Source: Sphingomonas sanguinis
GTDB taxonomy: Bacteria; Pseudomonadota; Alphaproteobacteria; Sphingomonadales; Sphingomonadaceae
Length of the DNA: 64,000 nucleotides
Direction: 5' to 3'
NCBI RefSeq assembly: GCF_019297835.1
Contig: NZ_CP079203.1
Location: 3,538,001 to 3,602,000 of the forward strand
A program made the position numbers and the translations under genes. This document shows positions 1 to 8,429 of the stretch, piece after piece. Under the pieces are notes generated by a model. The model was not told the origin of the DNA. It did not search any database and saw only the letters and a list, made by a program, of their open reading frames with translations. Positions within the stretch are counted from its first letter, which is position 1. Each line of letters opens with the position of its first letter.

Positions 1-1246
1 CTATACCCTGCCGGTCGACACCGGCCCGCGCTCGGCCTTCGGCAAGCTCACCACGGCGGGTGATCCAGTTTTCGATCTCGACCATCTGAACGTCTTCCCG
101 CGCTTCGATGAGGGGCAGCTTTACGACTCGCGGTTGACCGACGACCTGCGCAACGCACTGGTCGCGACCGGGCTGTTCAACGGCATCGCGGTCGAACCGA
201 AGCGGACCGGACGCATGAACCCGGACGGCACCGAACAGATCGACCTGCAAGTCACCCAGACCAAGGGGCCTGCGCGCACTCTGTCGGGTGAGGGCGGCTA
301 TTCGACCGGGCAAGGCGTGCGCTTGCAGGGCAGCTTCACCAACCGCAACGCCTTCAAGCCCGAAGGTGCGCTGATCGCCTCGGTCATCGCGGGCACGCAG
401 GAACAGGGCCTGAGCGGCACCTTCCGCCGTTCCAATGCCGGGCGACGCGACCGGACGTTCCAGGTCATCGCCTCGGCCAGCCATCAGAATTACGACGCCT
501 TCGACGCGTTCATCGGCACCGTCGCCTTCCGCTGGAGCTATGACTCGACGCCGATCTGGCAGAAGAAGTTCACCTACGCCTTTGGCGGCGAGCTCACCGG
601 CACGAACGAGAGCGTCTATGATTTCGCGCGCGGCGACCGGCGGCGCGCAACCTATGGCATCGCGGCGATTCCGGGGCAGGTGGTGTTCGACCAGTCGAAC
701 GACCTGCTCAACCCGACACGCGGCTATCGCCTTAAACTGAACCTCAGCCCCGAAACCTCGGTGCGCGGCGCGGTGCGGCCCTATGCCCGTACCATGGTCG
801 AGGGGACCTTCTACTACCCCTTCAACGATAGTCTGGTGATCGCCGGCCGCGCGCGGGCGGGGGCGATCTTCGGCATCGACCGTGACGATCTGGCGCCGTC
901 GCGGCGCTATTATGGCGGCGGCGGCGGATCGGTGCGCGGCTATGGCTTCCAGCGGCTCGGGCCGCTCGATCCGCAGGGCAATCCGGTCGGCGGACGCAGC
1001 CTGAACGAGTTCGCGCTGGAGGCGCGCTATCGCTTCGGCAATTTCGGCATCGTGCCCTTTATCGATGCGGGCAACAGTTATGAAAGCACGCTGCCGACGG
1101 GCAAGGACCTGCGCTTCGGCGCGGGCATCGGCGGGCGCTTCTACACCAATTTCGGGCCGCTGCGCGTCGACGTGGCGACGCCGCTGAACCCGCGTCCGGG
1201 CGACGGCAAGGTCGCCCTGTATATCTCGATCGGGCAGGCCTTCTGA
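1..1246 (+). CDS. tamA: TamA, BamA/Omp85-family outer membrane protein (5' end outside window)
   Basis: The frame is open from the first bases, so only the C-terminal part is present (about 414 codons). It shows the end of a POTRA region, then an Omp85-type 16-strand barrel. The motif GGGGSVRGYGFQRLGP (around 920-970) is the conserved VRGY/F lid-loop motif of the family, and the protein ends in an aromatic residue (GQAF) as expected for BAM-dependent insertion. TamA forms the outer-membrane half of the translocation and assembly module, spanning the envelope with TamB. Its stop codon overlaps the tamB start by one base (TGATG), so the pair is translationally coupled. The identity is confident from barrel motif plus tamB neighbour; the missing N-terminus would hold the signal peptide and the other POTRA domains. 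Confidence 0.9.
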   Translation, partial: YTLPVDTGPRSAFGKLTTAGDPVFDLDHLNVFPRFDEGQLYDSRLTDDLRNALVATGLFNGIAVEPKRTGRMNPDGTEQIDLQVTQTKGPARTLSGEGGYSTGQGVRLQGSFTNRNAFKPEGALIASVIAGTQEQGLSGTFRRSNAGRRDRTFQVIASASHQNYDAFDAFIGTVAFRWSYDSTPIWQKKFTYAFGGELTGTNESVYDFARGDRRRATYGIAAIPGQVVFDQSNDLLNPTRGYRLKLNLSPETSVRGAVRPYARTMVEGTFYYPFNDSLVIAGRARAGAIFGIDRDDLAPSRRYYGGGGGSVRGYGFQRLGPLDPQGNPVGGRSLNEFALEARYRFGNFGIVPFIDAGNSYESTLPTGKDLRFGAGIGGRFYTNFGPLRVDVATPLNPRPGDGKVALYISIGQAF

Positions 1247-4200
1247 TGGCGGACGAGCAGACCTTGGCGCCTGAGCCTGCAACCGAAACCGTCATCGTCC
1301 GTCGCCCGCTGTGGCAGCGGGTGCTGAAATGGATCGGCATCGCGATCCTGGGGCTGATCCTGCTGGTCGGGGCGATCCTGCTGGGCATCAACACCGATCC
1401 GGGTCGCCGCTTCGTCGCGGACCAGCTCGGCGGCTATACCACCGCCTCGGGCCTGAACATCAAGGTCGGGCGGATCGAGGGTTCGCTCTATGGCCAGATG
1501 CGGCTGGTCGACCTGCGGGTCAGCGATCCCAAGGGCGTGTTCCTGTCCAGCCCGCGCCTCGACGTCGACTGGCGGCCCTTTGCCTATACGAAGAACCATA
1601 TCGACGTCCGCTCGCTGAACGCCGACCTGGTGACGCTGGCGCGCAAGCCCGCGCTGAAGCCGACGCCGAGCGATCCCAATGCGCCGTTGCTCCCCGATCT
1701 CGACATCGATGTGAACCGGCTGACGCTGAAGCGTTTCGTGATCGGTGCGCCGGTCACGGGCCAGCGTCATGTGCTGGCGATCGACGGCAAGGTGCATATC
1801 GCCGACCGCCGGGCGCAGGTGACGGCCAGCGCCGACGCGCTGCGCGGACAGGGTGTGGCGGGCGGCGACCGGCTGCGGCTGGTGCTGGATGCGGTGCCCG
1901 ATGCCGACCGGCTGGCGATTGACGTCAAGCTGACCGCGCCGACCGGCGGCGTCGTCGCCACCATGGCGGGGCTGAAGGCGCCGCTGACCCTGTCGGTCGA
2001 CGGGCGCGGCGGGTGGAAGGCCTGGAACGGTCGCGCGGTTGCGACGCTGGGCGGGGGCGAACTCGCCAATCTGAACGCCACCGCGCGCGACGGCCATGTC
2101 GAGGTGCGGGGCGTGACCCGGCCCGGCCTGTATCTGGAAGGGCCGGTCGAGCGGCTGACCGCACCGGCGCTTCAGGTCGCGATCGACACCACGCTCGACG
2201 AACGCCGCGCCGATACGCGGATGAAGCTGCGCTCCTCGGCGCTGATGGTCGATGCGGGCGGCCTGCTCGATCTGGCGAACAGCCGGTTCGGCAATTTCGC
2301 GGTCGATGCCAAGCTGCTGACGCCGGGCGCCATCGCGCCGAACCTGCGCGGCCGCGACGTGCTGGCGCGCGTGGTGCTGGACGGTGCCTTCGCGATGCCG
2401 ACCGTGGATTACAAAATCCGCGCCGCCGCTTTGGGCTTTGGCGAAACCTCGGTCGAGAATCTCTATGCCGAGGGTCTGGCCAAGGTGAATGCCGACCGCA
2501 TCCTGGTGCCGGTCAAGGCCAAGGCACGGCGGATAGCGGGTCTGAACGCGGCGGTGGGTGGCCTGACCAACAATGTCGCGATCCAGGGCGACTTCGCGGT
2601 CGCCATGCCCAATATCCTGTCGGATAATCTGCGCATCCGGTCGGACAATATCGACGCGACCGCCGTGGTCGTCGCGAACATGAAGACCGGCCGCTACACC
2701 GGCGCGCTGAAGGGCCGGGTGAACAATTACCGGGTCGAGAGCATCGGCATCATCAACCTGACCACCGACGCCAATCTGGTGGCGACGCCGGGCGGCTTCG
2801 GGATGAAGGGCCGGGTGGTCGCCCGCACCTCGCAAATCTTCAACGAGGGCGCGCGCAACTTCCTGGGCGGCAACGCGACCATCCGCGCCGATGTGGAATA
2901 CAGCCCGCAAGGCATCGTGACGTTCAGCGGCCTGCGGCTGGCCGCGCCACAGTTCCGCGTGACGCGGGGCAGCGGGCGGTTCAACCCGGCCAATGGCGCG
3001 CTGGCGGTCGAGGCGGATGCCTATTCCAACCAGTACGGCCCGATCACCGCGCGGGTGACGGGATCGCAGACCAATCCGGTGATCGTGCTACGCGCGGCCA
3101 AGCCGGGCGTCGGCGTCGGCCTCGCCAACCTCCAGGCGCGGGTCGTGGGGCAGAACGGTGCCTATGCCGTCAACGCCAGCGGCGACACCAATTACGGTCC
3201 CTTCACCGCCAATGTGCTGGTCAGCACCGGGCGGCAGCTGGCGATCGACGTGCGCAGCCTGGTCTTTGCCGGGATCAACGCGACGGGTCGCGTGGTCCAG
3301 ACGGCGGCGGGGCCGTTTGCGGGCGCGCTGCAATTCGCCGGGCAGGGGATCAACGGCCGCGTCCAGCTGGCGGAACAGGGCGGCAACCAGCGGGCGGATA
3401 TCGCCGCGCGCGCCTATAATGCGCGCGTGCCGGGGGCGGTCGACTTCACCATCGGTCGTGCCATCGTCAACGCCAGCGTGGTCATGCTGCCGGGCGCGCC
3501 GCAGATCGTCGCCGACGCGCAACTGGCCGACACCCGCTATGGCGAGGTCGTCATCCAGTCCTCGCGCGTCAAGGTGAACTATACCGGCCGGCGCGGCACG
3601 GCGCAGGCGGTGCTGACCGGATCGTCGAGCATCCCATTCAACATCGCGCTGAATGCGCAACTCGCGCCGAACAATTATCTGGTCGCAGCCAAGGGGCAGG
3701 CGAACGGCATCAATTTCCGCACCGCCAACCCCGCGCGCATCCAGAATGTGAAGGGCGAGTGGCAGGTGACGCCGACCCGGATCGATTTCGGGCGCGGGTC
3801 GGTGCTGGTCGCCGGGTCCTATGGCAATGGCCTGAAGGTGCAGACGCGGCTGGACAAGCTGCAACTGTCGATCCTCGACGCCTTCGTCCCCAATCTGGGC
3901 ATTTCGGGCGAGGCGAGCGGCGCGCTGGACTTCGCGCAGGCACGCGACGCCAGCTTCCCCGCCGCCGAGGCGCGGCTGACCGTCGCCAATTTCCGGCGCA
4001 CCGGTCTCGCCGCAGTGTCGGAGTCGGTGGACATCGTGTTCGCGGGGCGTCTGGTTCCCGATGGCGGTGAGGCGCGCGCGTTGATCCGGCGCGGGCAGAC
4101 GGTGGTCGGCCGCATGGTCGCGAACCTGCGTCCGCTGCCGCCGGGCAATGGCGGCTGGGTCAACCGGCTCATGCAGGCGCCGCTCTCGGGGGGCGTCCGC

Positions 4201-5478
4201 TATAACGGCCCGTCGGCGGTGCTCTTCTCCTTTGCGGCGCTTCCCAACCAGCAGTTGAGCGGCCCGATCGCGGTCGCCGCCGATTTCGGCGGACGCGTGT
4301 CCTCGCCGCAGCTCAACGGGCTGATCCGCGCCGACAACCTGACCTATGACAATGAGGCGTACGGCACCCGCCTGACCAACATGCAGCTGGCGGGCCGCTT
4401 CAACAACGACCGGCTGGAAATCACCCGCTTGCAGGCCAAGGCGGGCGAGGGGACGATCCAGGCGCAAGGGACGATCGGCCTTGCGGCGGACAGCGGCTAT
4501 CCCATCGACCTGCGCGCGCAGCTGAACAATGCGCGGCTGGCCGACAGCGATGCACTGGCCGCGACGACCAGCGGCACGATTCGCCTGACTCACAACCGCG
4601 ACGGCGGCCTGATCCAGGGCAACCTGACCGTGCCCAATGCGCGCTACCAGATCATCCGCCAAGGCCAGGCCGAGGTGCCCGAGCTGACCGGCGTGCGCCG
4701 TCGCAGCGAAATCCGCACCCCGCGCCCGACCGACCGGCCCGCGCCCGCCGCACCGCCGGGGCTGTTCCGCCTCGACTTGCGGGTGCGCGCGGACAACCAG
4801 CTGTTCGTCTCCGGCATGGGGCTGGAGTCCGAATGGGAGATGGACCTGCGCATCGGCGGCACCAGCGCGGCGCCGACGATCAATGGCGGGCTTGACCTGG
4901 TACGCGGCACCTACAGCTTTGCGGGTAAACGGTTCGAGGTGAATCGCGGCACGATCCGCTTCCGTGGCGGCGCGCTGACCGATCCGGACATCAATATCCA
5001 GGCGACGACGACGACGGACGGCATCACCGCGGTCATCAACGTCACCGGCACCGGCCAGCGTCCGCAGATCAGCTTCACCTCGACGCCGACCCTGCCGCAG
5101 GACGAGGTGCTCAGCCGGTTGCTGTTCGGGACCAACCCCGAGAACCTGTCCGCGACCGAGGCGATCCAGCTGGCCGCCGCGCTCAATTCGCTGCGTGGGT
5201 CGGGCGGCGGCGGGCTGAACCCGCTGGGCAAGCTGCGCTCGGCGACCGGGTTCGACCGGCTGCGCGTGCTGGGCGCCGACGAGGCGACCGGCCGGGGCAC
5301 CAGCCTGGCGGCGGGCAAGTACATCACCGACAATATCTATGTGGAGATCGTCACCGACGCGCGCGGCTTCACCGCCACCCAGTTGCAGATCGCGCTGACC
5401 CGCACGCTCAGCCTGTTGACCCAGACTGGCTCGTTCGGTGGATCGGCGGCGAGCCTGCGCTACTCGCGGGATTTCTGA
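1246..5478 (+). CDS. tamB: TamB, translocation/assembly module inner-membrane subunit
   Basis: A 1410-residue protein with one N-terminal membrane anchor (about residues 24-46, rich in I/L/G/V) and then a very long stretch of repetitive beta structure with many short GxxxNxxA-type repeats. The C-terminal 350 residues form the DUF490/TamB domain, including the LSRLLFGTNPENLSATEAIQ region. The length matches alphaproteobacterial TamB. In this family the protein forms an AsmA-like, beta-taco hydrophobic groove crossing the periplasm, working with TamA and proposed to carry phospholipids or help insert outer membrane proteins. It starts one base inside the tamA stop. In an organism whose outer leaflet is probably sphingolipid rather than LPS, its lipid cargo is an open question. 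Confidence 0.92.
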   Translation: MADEQTLAPEPATETVIVRRPLWQRVLKWIGIAILGLILLVGAILLGINTDPGRRFVADQLGGYTTASGLNIKVGRIEGSLYGQMRLVDLRVSDPKGVFLSSPRLDVDWRPFAYTKNHIDVRSLNADLVTLARKPALKPTPSDPNAPLLPDLDIDVNRLTLKRFVIGAPVTGQRHVLAIDGKVHIADRRAQVTASADALRGQGVAGGDRLRLVLDAVPDADRLAIDVKLTAPTGGVVATMAGLKAPLTLSVDGRGGWKAWNGRAVATLGGGELANLNATARDGHVEVRGVTRPGLYLEGPVERLTAPALQVAIDTTLDERRADTRMKLRSSALMVDAGGLLDLANSRFGNFAVDAKLLTPGAIAPNLRGRDVLARVVLDGAFAMPTVDYKIRAAALGFGETSVENLYAEGLAKVNADRILVPVKAKARRIAGLNAAVGGLTNNVAIQGDFAVAMPNILSDNLRIRSDNIDATAVVVANMKTGRYTGALKGRVNNYRVESIGIINLTTDANLVATPGGFGMKGRVVARTSQIFNEGARNFLGGNATIRADVEYSPQGIVTFSGLRLAAPQFRVTRGSGRFNPANGALAVEADAYSNQYGPITARVTGSQTNPVIVLRAAKPGVGVGLANLQARVVGQNGAYAVNASGDTNYGPFTANVLVSTGRQLAIDVRSLVFAGINATGRVVQTAAGPFAGALQFAGQGINGRVQLAEQGGNQRADIAARAYNARVPGAVDFTIGRAIVNASVVMLPGAPQIVADAQLADTRYGEVVIQSSRVKVNYTGRRGTAQAVLTGSSSIPFNIALNAQLAPNNYLVAAKGQANGINFRTANPARIQNVKGEWQVTPTRIDFGRGSVLVAGSYGNGLKVQTRLDKLQLSILDAFVPNLGISGEASGALDFAQARDASFPAAEARLTVANFRRTGLAAVSESVDIVFAGRLVPDGGEARALIRRGQTVVGRMVANLRPLPPGNGGWVNRLMQAPLSGGVRYNGPSAVLFSFAALPNQQLSGPIAVAADFGGRVSSPQLNGLIRADNLTYDNEAYGTRLTNMQLAGRFNNDRLEITRLQAKAGEGTIQAQGTIGLAADSGYPIDLRAQLNNARLADSDALAATTSGTIRLTHNRDGGLIQGNLTVPNARYQIIRQGQAEVPELTGVRRRSEIRTPRPTDRPAPAAPPGLFRLDLRVRADNQLFVSGMGLESEWEMDLRIGGTSAAPTINGGLDLVRGTYSFAGKRFEVNRGTIRFRGGALTDPDINIQATTTTDGITAVINVTGTGQRPQISFTSTPTLPQDEVLSRLLFGTNPENLSATEAIQLAAALNSLRGSGGGGLNPLGKLRSATGFDRLRVLGADEATGRGTSLAAGKYITDNIYVEIVTDARGFTATQLQIALTRTLSLLTQTGSFGGSAASLRYSRDF

Positions 5479-5490
5479 CGGGAGCCGCCA

Positions 5491-5582
5491 CCCTCACCCT
5501 TCCGGGGCTTCGCCCCTCCCTCCCTCTCCCATTGGGAGAGGGAAGGGGCCCGCCCGCTGCAAGCGGGTGGGAAGGGTGAGGG
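5491..5582. repeat. G/C-rich REP-like palindrome downstream of tamB
   Basis: Outer arms CCCTCACCCTTCC and GGAAGGGTGAGGG enclose two smaller hairpins: CCTCTCCC/GGGAGAGG, and CCCGC/GCGGG around CTGCAA. It lies just after the tamB stop and could fold as one long cruciform or hairpin. The arm sequence resembles those at 19.3, 28.9 and 32.7 kb, so it is treated as a dispersed family rather than a simple terminator. Confidence 0.7.
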
Positions 5583-5635
5583 CCGTAGAGCGCATCAGGG
5601 TTTCATCAAAATGAAACATCCGGCAGGATGCCCGC

Positions 5636-6805
5636 ATGACCCCCGAGCATCTTGCCGCCGACGCCACCGCCATCCTGGCCGACCTGATCGCGATCGACAC
5701 CACGTCGCGCGAGTCGAACCTGGAACTGATCGCCTATGTCGAGCGCCATCTGGGCGGGATCGGCGTCACCGGGCGGCGGGTGTTCAATGCCGATGGCAGC
5801 AAGGCCAATCTCTATGCCACGGTCGGCCCGATGGAGTCGGGCGGCGTCGTCCTGTCGGGACACAGCGACGTGGTGCCGGTCGACGGCCAGCCTTGGACCA
5901 GCGACCCCTGGCGGCTGACCCGGCGCGGGGACCGGCTGCTGGGGCGGGGGACCTGCGACATGAAGGGGTTTCTGGCGCTGTCGCTGGCCCTGGCCCCTTA
6001 TGTCGCGCGTGGGGCCATGACGCGGCCGCTGCATCTGGCGATTTCCTATGACGAGGAAGTGGGATGCCTCGGCGCCCCCTCGATGATCGCCGAGATCGCG
6101 CGCGAACTGCCGTCACCCGCCGCGGTGGTGGTGGGCGAGCCGACCGAGATGGTGGTGGTCAGCGGGCATAAGGGCATCGCCACCTGGAACGTCACGGTGA
6201 CGGGGCATGAGGCGCATTCCAGCCTGATCCATCTGGGCGCCTCGGCCAATATGGTCGCGGTGCGGCTGATGCAGCGGCTGGCGGATCTGGCCGAGCGGCT
6301 GGCGGGGGAGGGCGATCCGCACGGTCCCTTCTGCCCGCATCACGCCACGCTGACCATCGGCCAGATGAATGGCGGCACGGCGGTCAATATCCTGGCGCGC
6401 GAATGCCGCTTCGCCTTCGATCTGCGCACCCTGCCGGGGCAGGAGCCGGAAGCAATCCTCGCGCCCTTCTTCGCGGCGTGCGAGGCGGCGGATGCGGAGC
6501 TTCGCGCCCGCTTCCCCGAAGCCGGGGTGCAGGTCGAGCGGCGGTCGCGCACGCCCTCCTTCGCGCCAGAGGCGGATGGCGTGGCGGAGCGGCTGGCGCG
6601 GCGCTGGGCGGGCGACAACGGCCCGGCGCGGGCGGTCCCCTATGCCGCCGAGGCGGGGCAGTTTCAGGGGGCGGGGTTCTCGACCGTCATTTGCGGTCCC
6701 GGCTCGATCGCCCAAGCCCATCAGCCGGACGAATATATTGAGGTTCAGCAAATGGAGCGGGGTGCCGCCTTCATGTTGCGGCTGGCCGATGATCTCATCC
6801 GCTAA
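5636..6805 (+). CDS. argE: Acetylornithine deacetylase (M20 family)
   Basis: A 389-residue M20/ArgE-family metallohydrolase. It shows the metal-ligand motifs in order: SGHSDVVPVDGQPW (His, then Asp), GRGTCDMKGF (bridging Asp), SYDEEVGCLG (catalytic Glu pair), VVGEPTEM, and the C-terminal GPGSIAQAHQPDEY (His ligand). The dimerisation lid domain lies roughly at residues 180-290. ArgE removes the acetyl group from N2-acetylornithine in arginine synthesis. The ATG at 5636 is preceded by AGGATG, a modest ribosome site. The gene is separated from tamB by the palindromic repeat and is probably its own unit. Succinyl-diaminopimelate desuccinylase (DapE) is the main alternative, but the Cys-Asp-Met-Lys-Gly and length fit ArgE better. 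Confidence 0.85.
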   Translation: MTPEHLAADATAILADLIAIDTTSRESNLELIAYVERHLGGIGVTGRRVFNADGSKANLYATVGPMESGGVVLSGHSDVVPVDGQPWTSDPWRLTRRGDRLLGRGTCDMKGFLALSLALAPYVARGAMTRPLHLAISYDEEVGCLGAPSMIAEIARELPSPAAVVVGEPTEMVVVSGHKGIATWNVTVTGHEAHSSLIHLGASANMVAVRLMQRLADLAERLAGEGDPHGPFCPHHATLTIGQMNGGTAVNILARECRFAFDLRTLPGQEPEAILAPFFAACEAADAELRARFPEAGVQVERRSRTPSFAPEADGVAERLARRWAGDNGPARAVPYAAEAGQFQGAGFSTVICGPGSIAQAHQPDEYIEVQQMERGAAFMLRLADDLIR

Positions 6806-6841
6806 CGGACGCGATTTTTACTTGGGTTAACCAGAAATCAC

Positions 6842-6879
6842 GGGGCGGCGCCGACCTTTAGGCCCATTTGGGCCGCCCC
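6842..6879. terminator. Hairpin between argE and the 17-codon ORF
   Basis: GGGGCGGC (6842-6849) and GCCGCCCC (6872-6879) form a perfect 8-bp stem. It sits 3' of the minus-strand small ORF and about 40 bases after the argE stop, so it could end transcription from both sides. No long U tract follows, so a stall or stabilising hairpin is also possible. Confidence 0.5.
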
Positions 6880-6894
6880 ATGACTTAACATGGA

Positions 6895-6948
6895 TTACCA
6901 GGGGCGGATCGACTCGCCGTAGATCAGCGCCAGAATGAACTTCAGCAT
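6895..6948 (-). CDS. 17-residue hydrophobic microprotein (candidate)
   Basis: A very short ORF reading MLKFILALIYGESIRPW then TAA. It has every sign of a real gene. A GGGAG ribosome site lies 7 bases before the ATG. A consensus CtrA box (6993-7008) lies about 45 bases upstream with a plausible -10 (catattc) after it, and a hairpin (6842-6879) lies downstream. Residues 2-10 are hydrophobic, so the peptide could lie on or across the inner membrane; the tail is short and polar with one Glu and one Arg. I do not recognise a family. Being divergent from an EAL-domain gene across one palindromic CtrA box suggests cell-cycle-linked expression. No function can be assigned from sequence. Confidence 0.5.
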   Translation of the reverse strand: MLKFILALIYGESIRPW

Positions 6949-6992
6949 GGGTTTTCTCCCTCGAAAGCACCCTTTTGAGTGCGTGAATATGG

Positions 6993-7008
6993 TTAATTCG
7001 ACGTTAAC
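6993..7008. promoter_or_regulatory. CtrA binding box (TTAA-N7-TTAAC), shared by divergent genes
   Basis: TTAA (6993-6996), seven bases, then TTAAC (7004-7008). The site is palindromic enough to read TTAA-N7-TTAAC on the other strand as well. This is the published full consensus for the alphaproteobacterial cell-cycle regulator CtrA. It lies between the minus-strand 17-codon ORF and the plus-strand EAL gene. A second pair of half sites at about 7068-7084 has spacing 8 and is likely weaker or not a site. Confidence 0.75.
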
Positions 7009-7106
7009 CATTACGCAATGGGGAAGCGGCGAGTTGCCAAGCGATTGGTTTGGCGCGGCAAAGGCGGTTAACACCTTGTTTAATCCCTGACCCTAGTTTT
7101 GCGGGC

Positions 7107-8429
7107 GTGAAGAAAGGTGCTTCCTCCACCGCGCCCGGCGCGTCCGCCTCCGTCACGGCCCCATCCGTCACGCCCACCGCTGCGGCCGATCCCCAGTGGC
7201 AATCGCTGGTGCTCATCGGCATCGGCAATTTCACGCTGCTGCGTCGCCAGCTGGGTCGCGCGTCGAGTGGTGCGTTGATCGAGGCGGTCGCCGACCGCGT
7301 GGCGCAATGCATACCCGACGCCGTCGCCCGCCCGACCGCGCCCGCGCAGGTCGAGGTGATGGTCCGCGCCGCGACCCGCGAGTCGCTCGACGCCCATCTG
7401 CTGACCCTGTCCGAAGTGCTCGGCCACCCCTTCGCGCTGGACGGCGGCGAGTGCCGCATCGAACCCGTGCTGGGCGCCGCCGTCGCCGCCGTGCCGCATG
7501 ACGACGACATCCGCCTGCTGGAGGAGGCCGAACAGGCGCTGGCCGATGCGCAGGTGGAGGGACGGCTGATCGTGCGCGAGATGGCGGTCCCGACCGGGCG
7601 GCTCGACCGGATCGCGCTGGGCCATGAGCTGACCTGCGCGATCGCGCGCGACGGCCTATTCGTCGAATATCAGCCGAAGGTGCATGTCCGGCAACAGCGT
7701 GTGGCGAGCGTCGAGGCGCTGCTACGCTGGCGGCATCCCAGCTACGGCCTCATCAGCCCGGTCGAGTTCATCCCCGTGGCTGAGGAATCGCGAATCATCG
7801 GCCCGCTCACGCTCTGGATCCTGCGACAGGTCATCGCCGACCAGCGCCGCCTGGCCGAGGCGGGGCATCCGCTTCGCGTCTTCATCAACATCTCGGGCAT
7901 GTTGCTGGGCGATCCGCATTTCGTGCGCGAAGCTTGCGCACTGGTCAGCGACAGCAGCGCGTGCATCGGCTTCGAGATCACCGAAACCTCGGTCATCCGC
8001 GATCCCGACTGCGCGATGACCAACCTCCAGGCATTCGTCGACATGGGCATCGCGGTGGCGATCGACGATTATGGCGCGGGGCTTTCCTCGCTCTCCTATC
8101 TGAAGCAGCTTCCCGCCTGCGAGCTGAAGATCGACAAGCTGTTCATCACCCAGCTGACCAGCAGCAATCGCGACCCGCTGATCGTGCGTTCGACGATCGA
8201 CCTGGCCCATGCGCTGGAAATGGAAGTGGTCGCCGAGGGGGTGGAGACGCCCGCAACCTTGGCGCTGCTCAGCGTCATGGGGTGCGACATGATCCAGGGC
8301 TATCTTATCAGCCGGCCGATCGGGTTGGAGGCGCTGATCCATTTCCTCGACGAACAGGCGCATCAGAGCGTGACGGCACTGGCCCGGCCGACGCCGCTGG
8401 CCCGGCTGGTGACCCGTGCGCGCGGTTAG
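7107..8429 (+). CDS. EAL-domain c-di-GMP phosphodiesterase with degenerate GGDEF domain
   Basis: The likely start is GTG at 7107 (440 residues); an in-frame TTG at 7050 would read through promoter-like sequence. Residues about 30-160 are shaped like a GGDEF domain but lack any GG[D/E]EF motif, so diguanylate cyclase activity is not expected. Residues about 175-420 form an EAL domain with the key features kept: VEALLRWRHP (EALxRW), the metal-binding Asp pair in IDDYGAG, KIDK, the Glu in VAEGVET, and QGYLISRP. The likely role is hydrolysis of c-di-GMP to pGpG in the cytoplasm, with the dead GGDEF perhaps sensing GTP. The CtrA box upstream suggests cell-cycle control of motility or surface behaviour. 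It overlaps the following kinase by 14 bases. Confidence 0.85.
   Translation: MKKGASSTAPGASASVTAPSVTPTAAADPQWQSLVLIGIGNFTLLRRQLGRASSGALIEAVADRVAQCIPDAVARPTAPAQVEVMVRAATRESLDAHLLTLSEVLGHPFALDGGECRIEPVLGAAVAAVPHDDDIRLLEEAEQALADAQVEGRLIVREMAVPTGRLDRIALGHELTCAIARDGLFVEYQPKVHVRQQRVASVEALLRWRHPSYGLISPVEFIPVAEESRIIGPLTLWILRQVIADQRRLAEAGHPLRVFINISGMLLGDPHFVREACALVSDSSACIGFEITETSVIRDPDCAMTNLQAFVDMGIAVAIDDYGAGLSSLSYLKQLPACELKIDKLFITQLTSSNRDPLIVRSTIDLAHALEMEVVAEGVETPATLALLSVMGCDMIQGYLISRPIGLEALIHFLDEQAHQSVTALARPTPLARLVTRARG

Noticed and set aside
1141..2910. Long minus-strand ORF (589 codons) across tamA/tamB
   Set aside because: It is an antisense shadow of tamB: Arg/His/Gln-rich, without motifs or ribosome site. 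Similar shadows at 3088-4662, 8524-10680, 14965-16542, 17559-19142 and 35847-37562 were rejected for the same reason.
7068..7084. Second possible CtrA site (TTAAC ... TTTAA)
   Set aside because: Half-site spacing is 8, not 7, so it does not fit the consensus; only the site at 6993-7008 is called.
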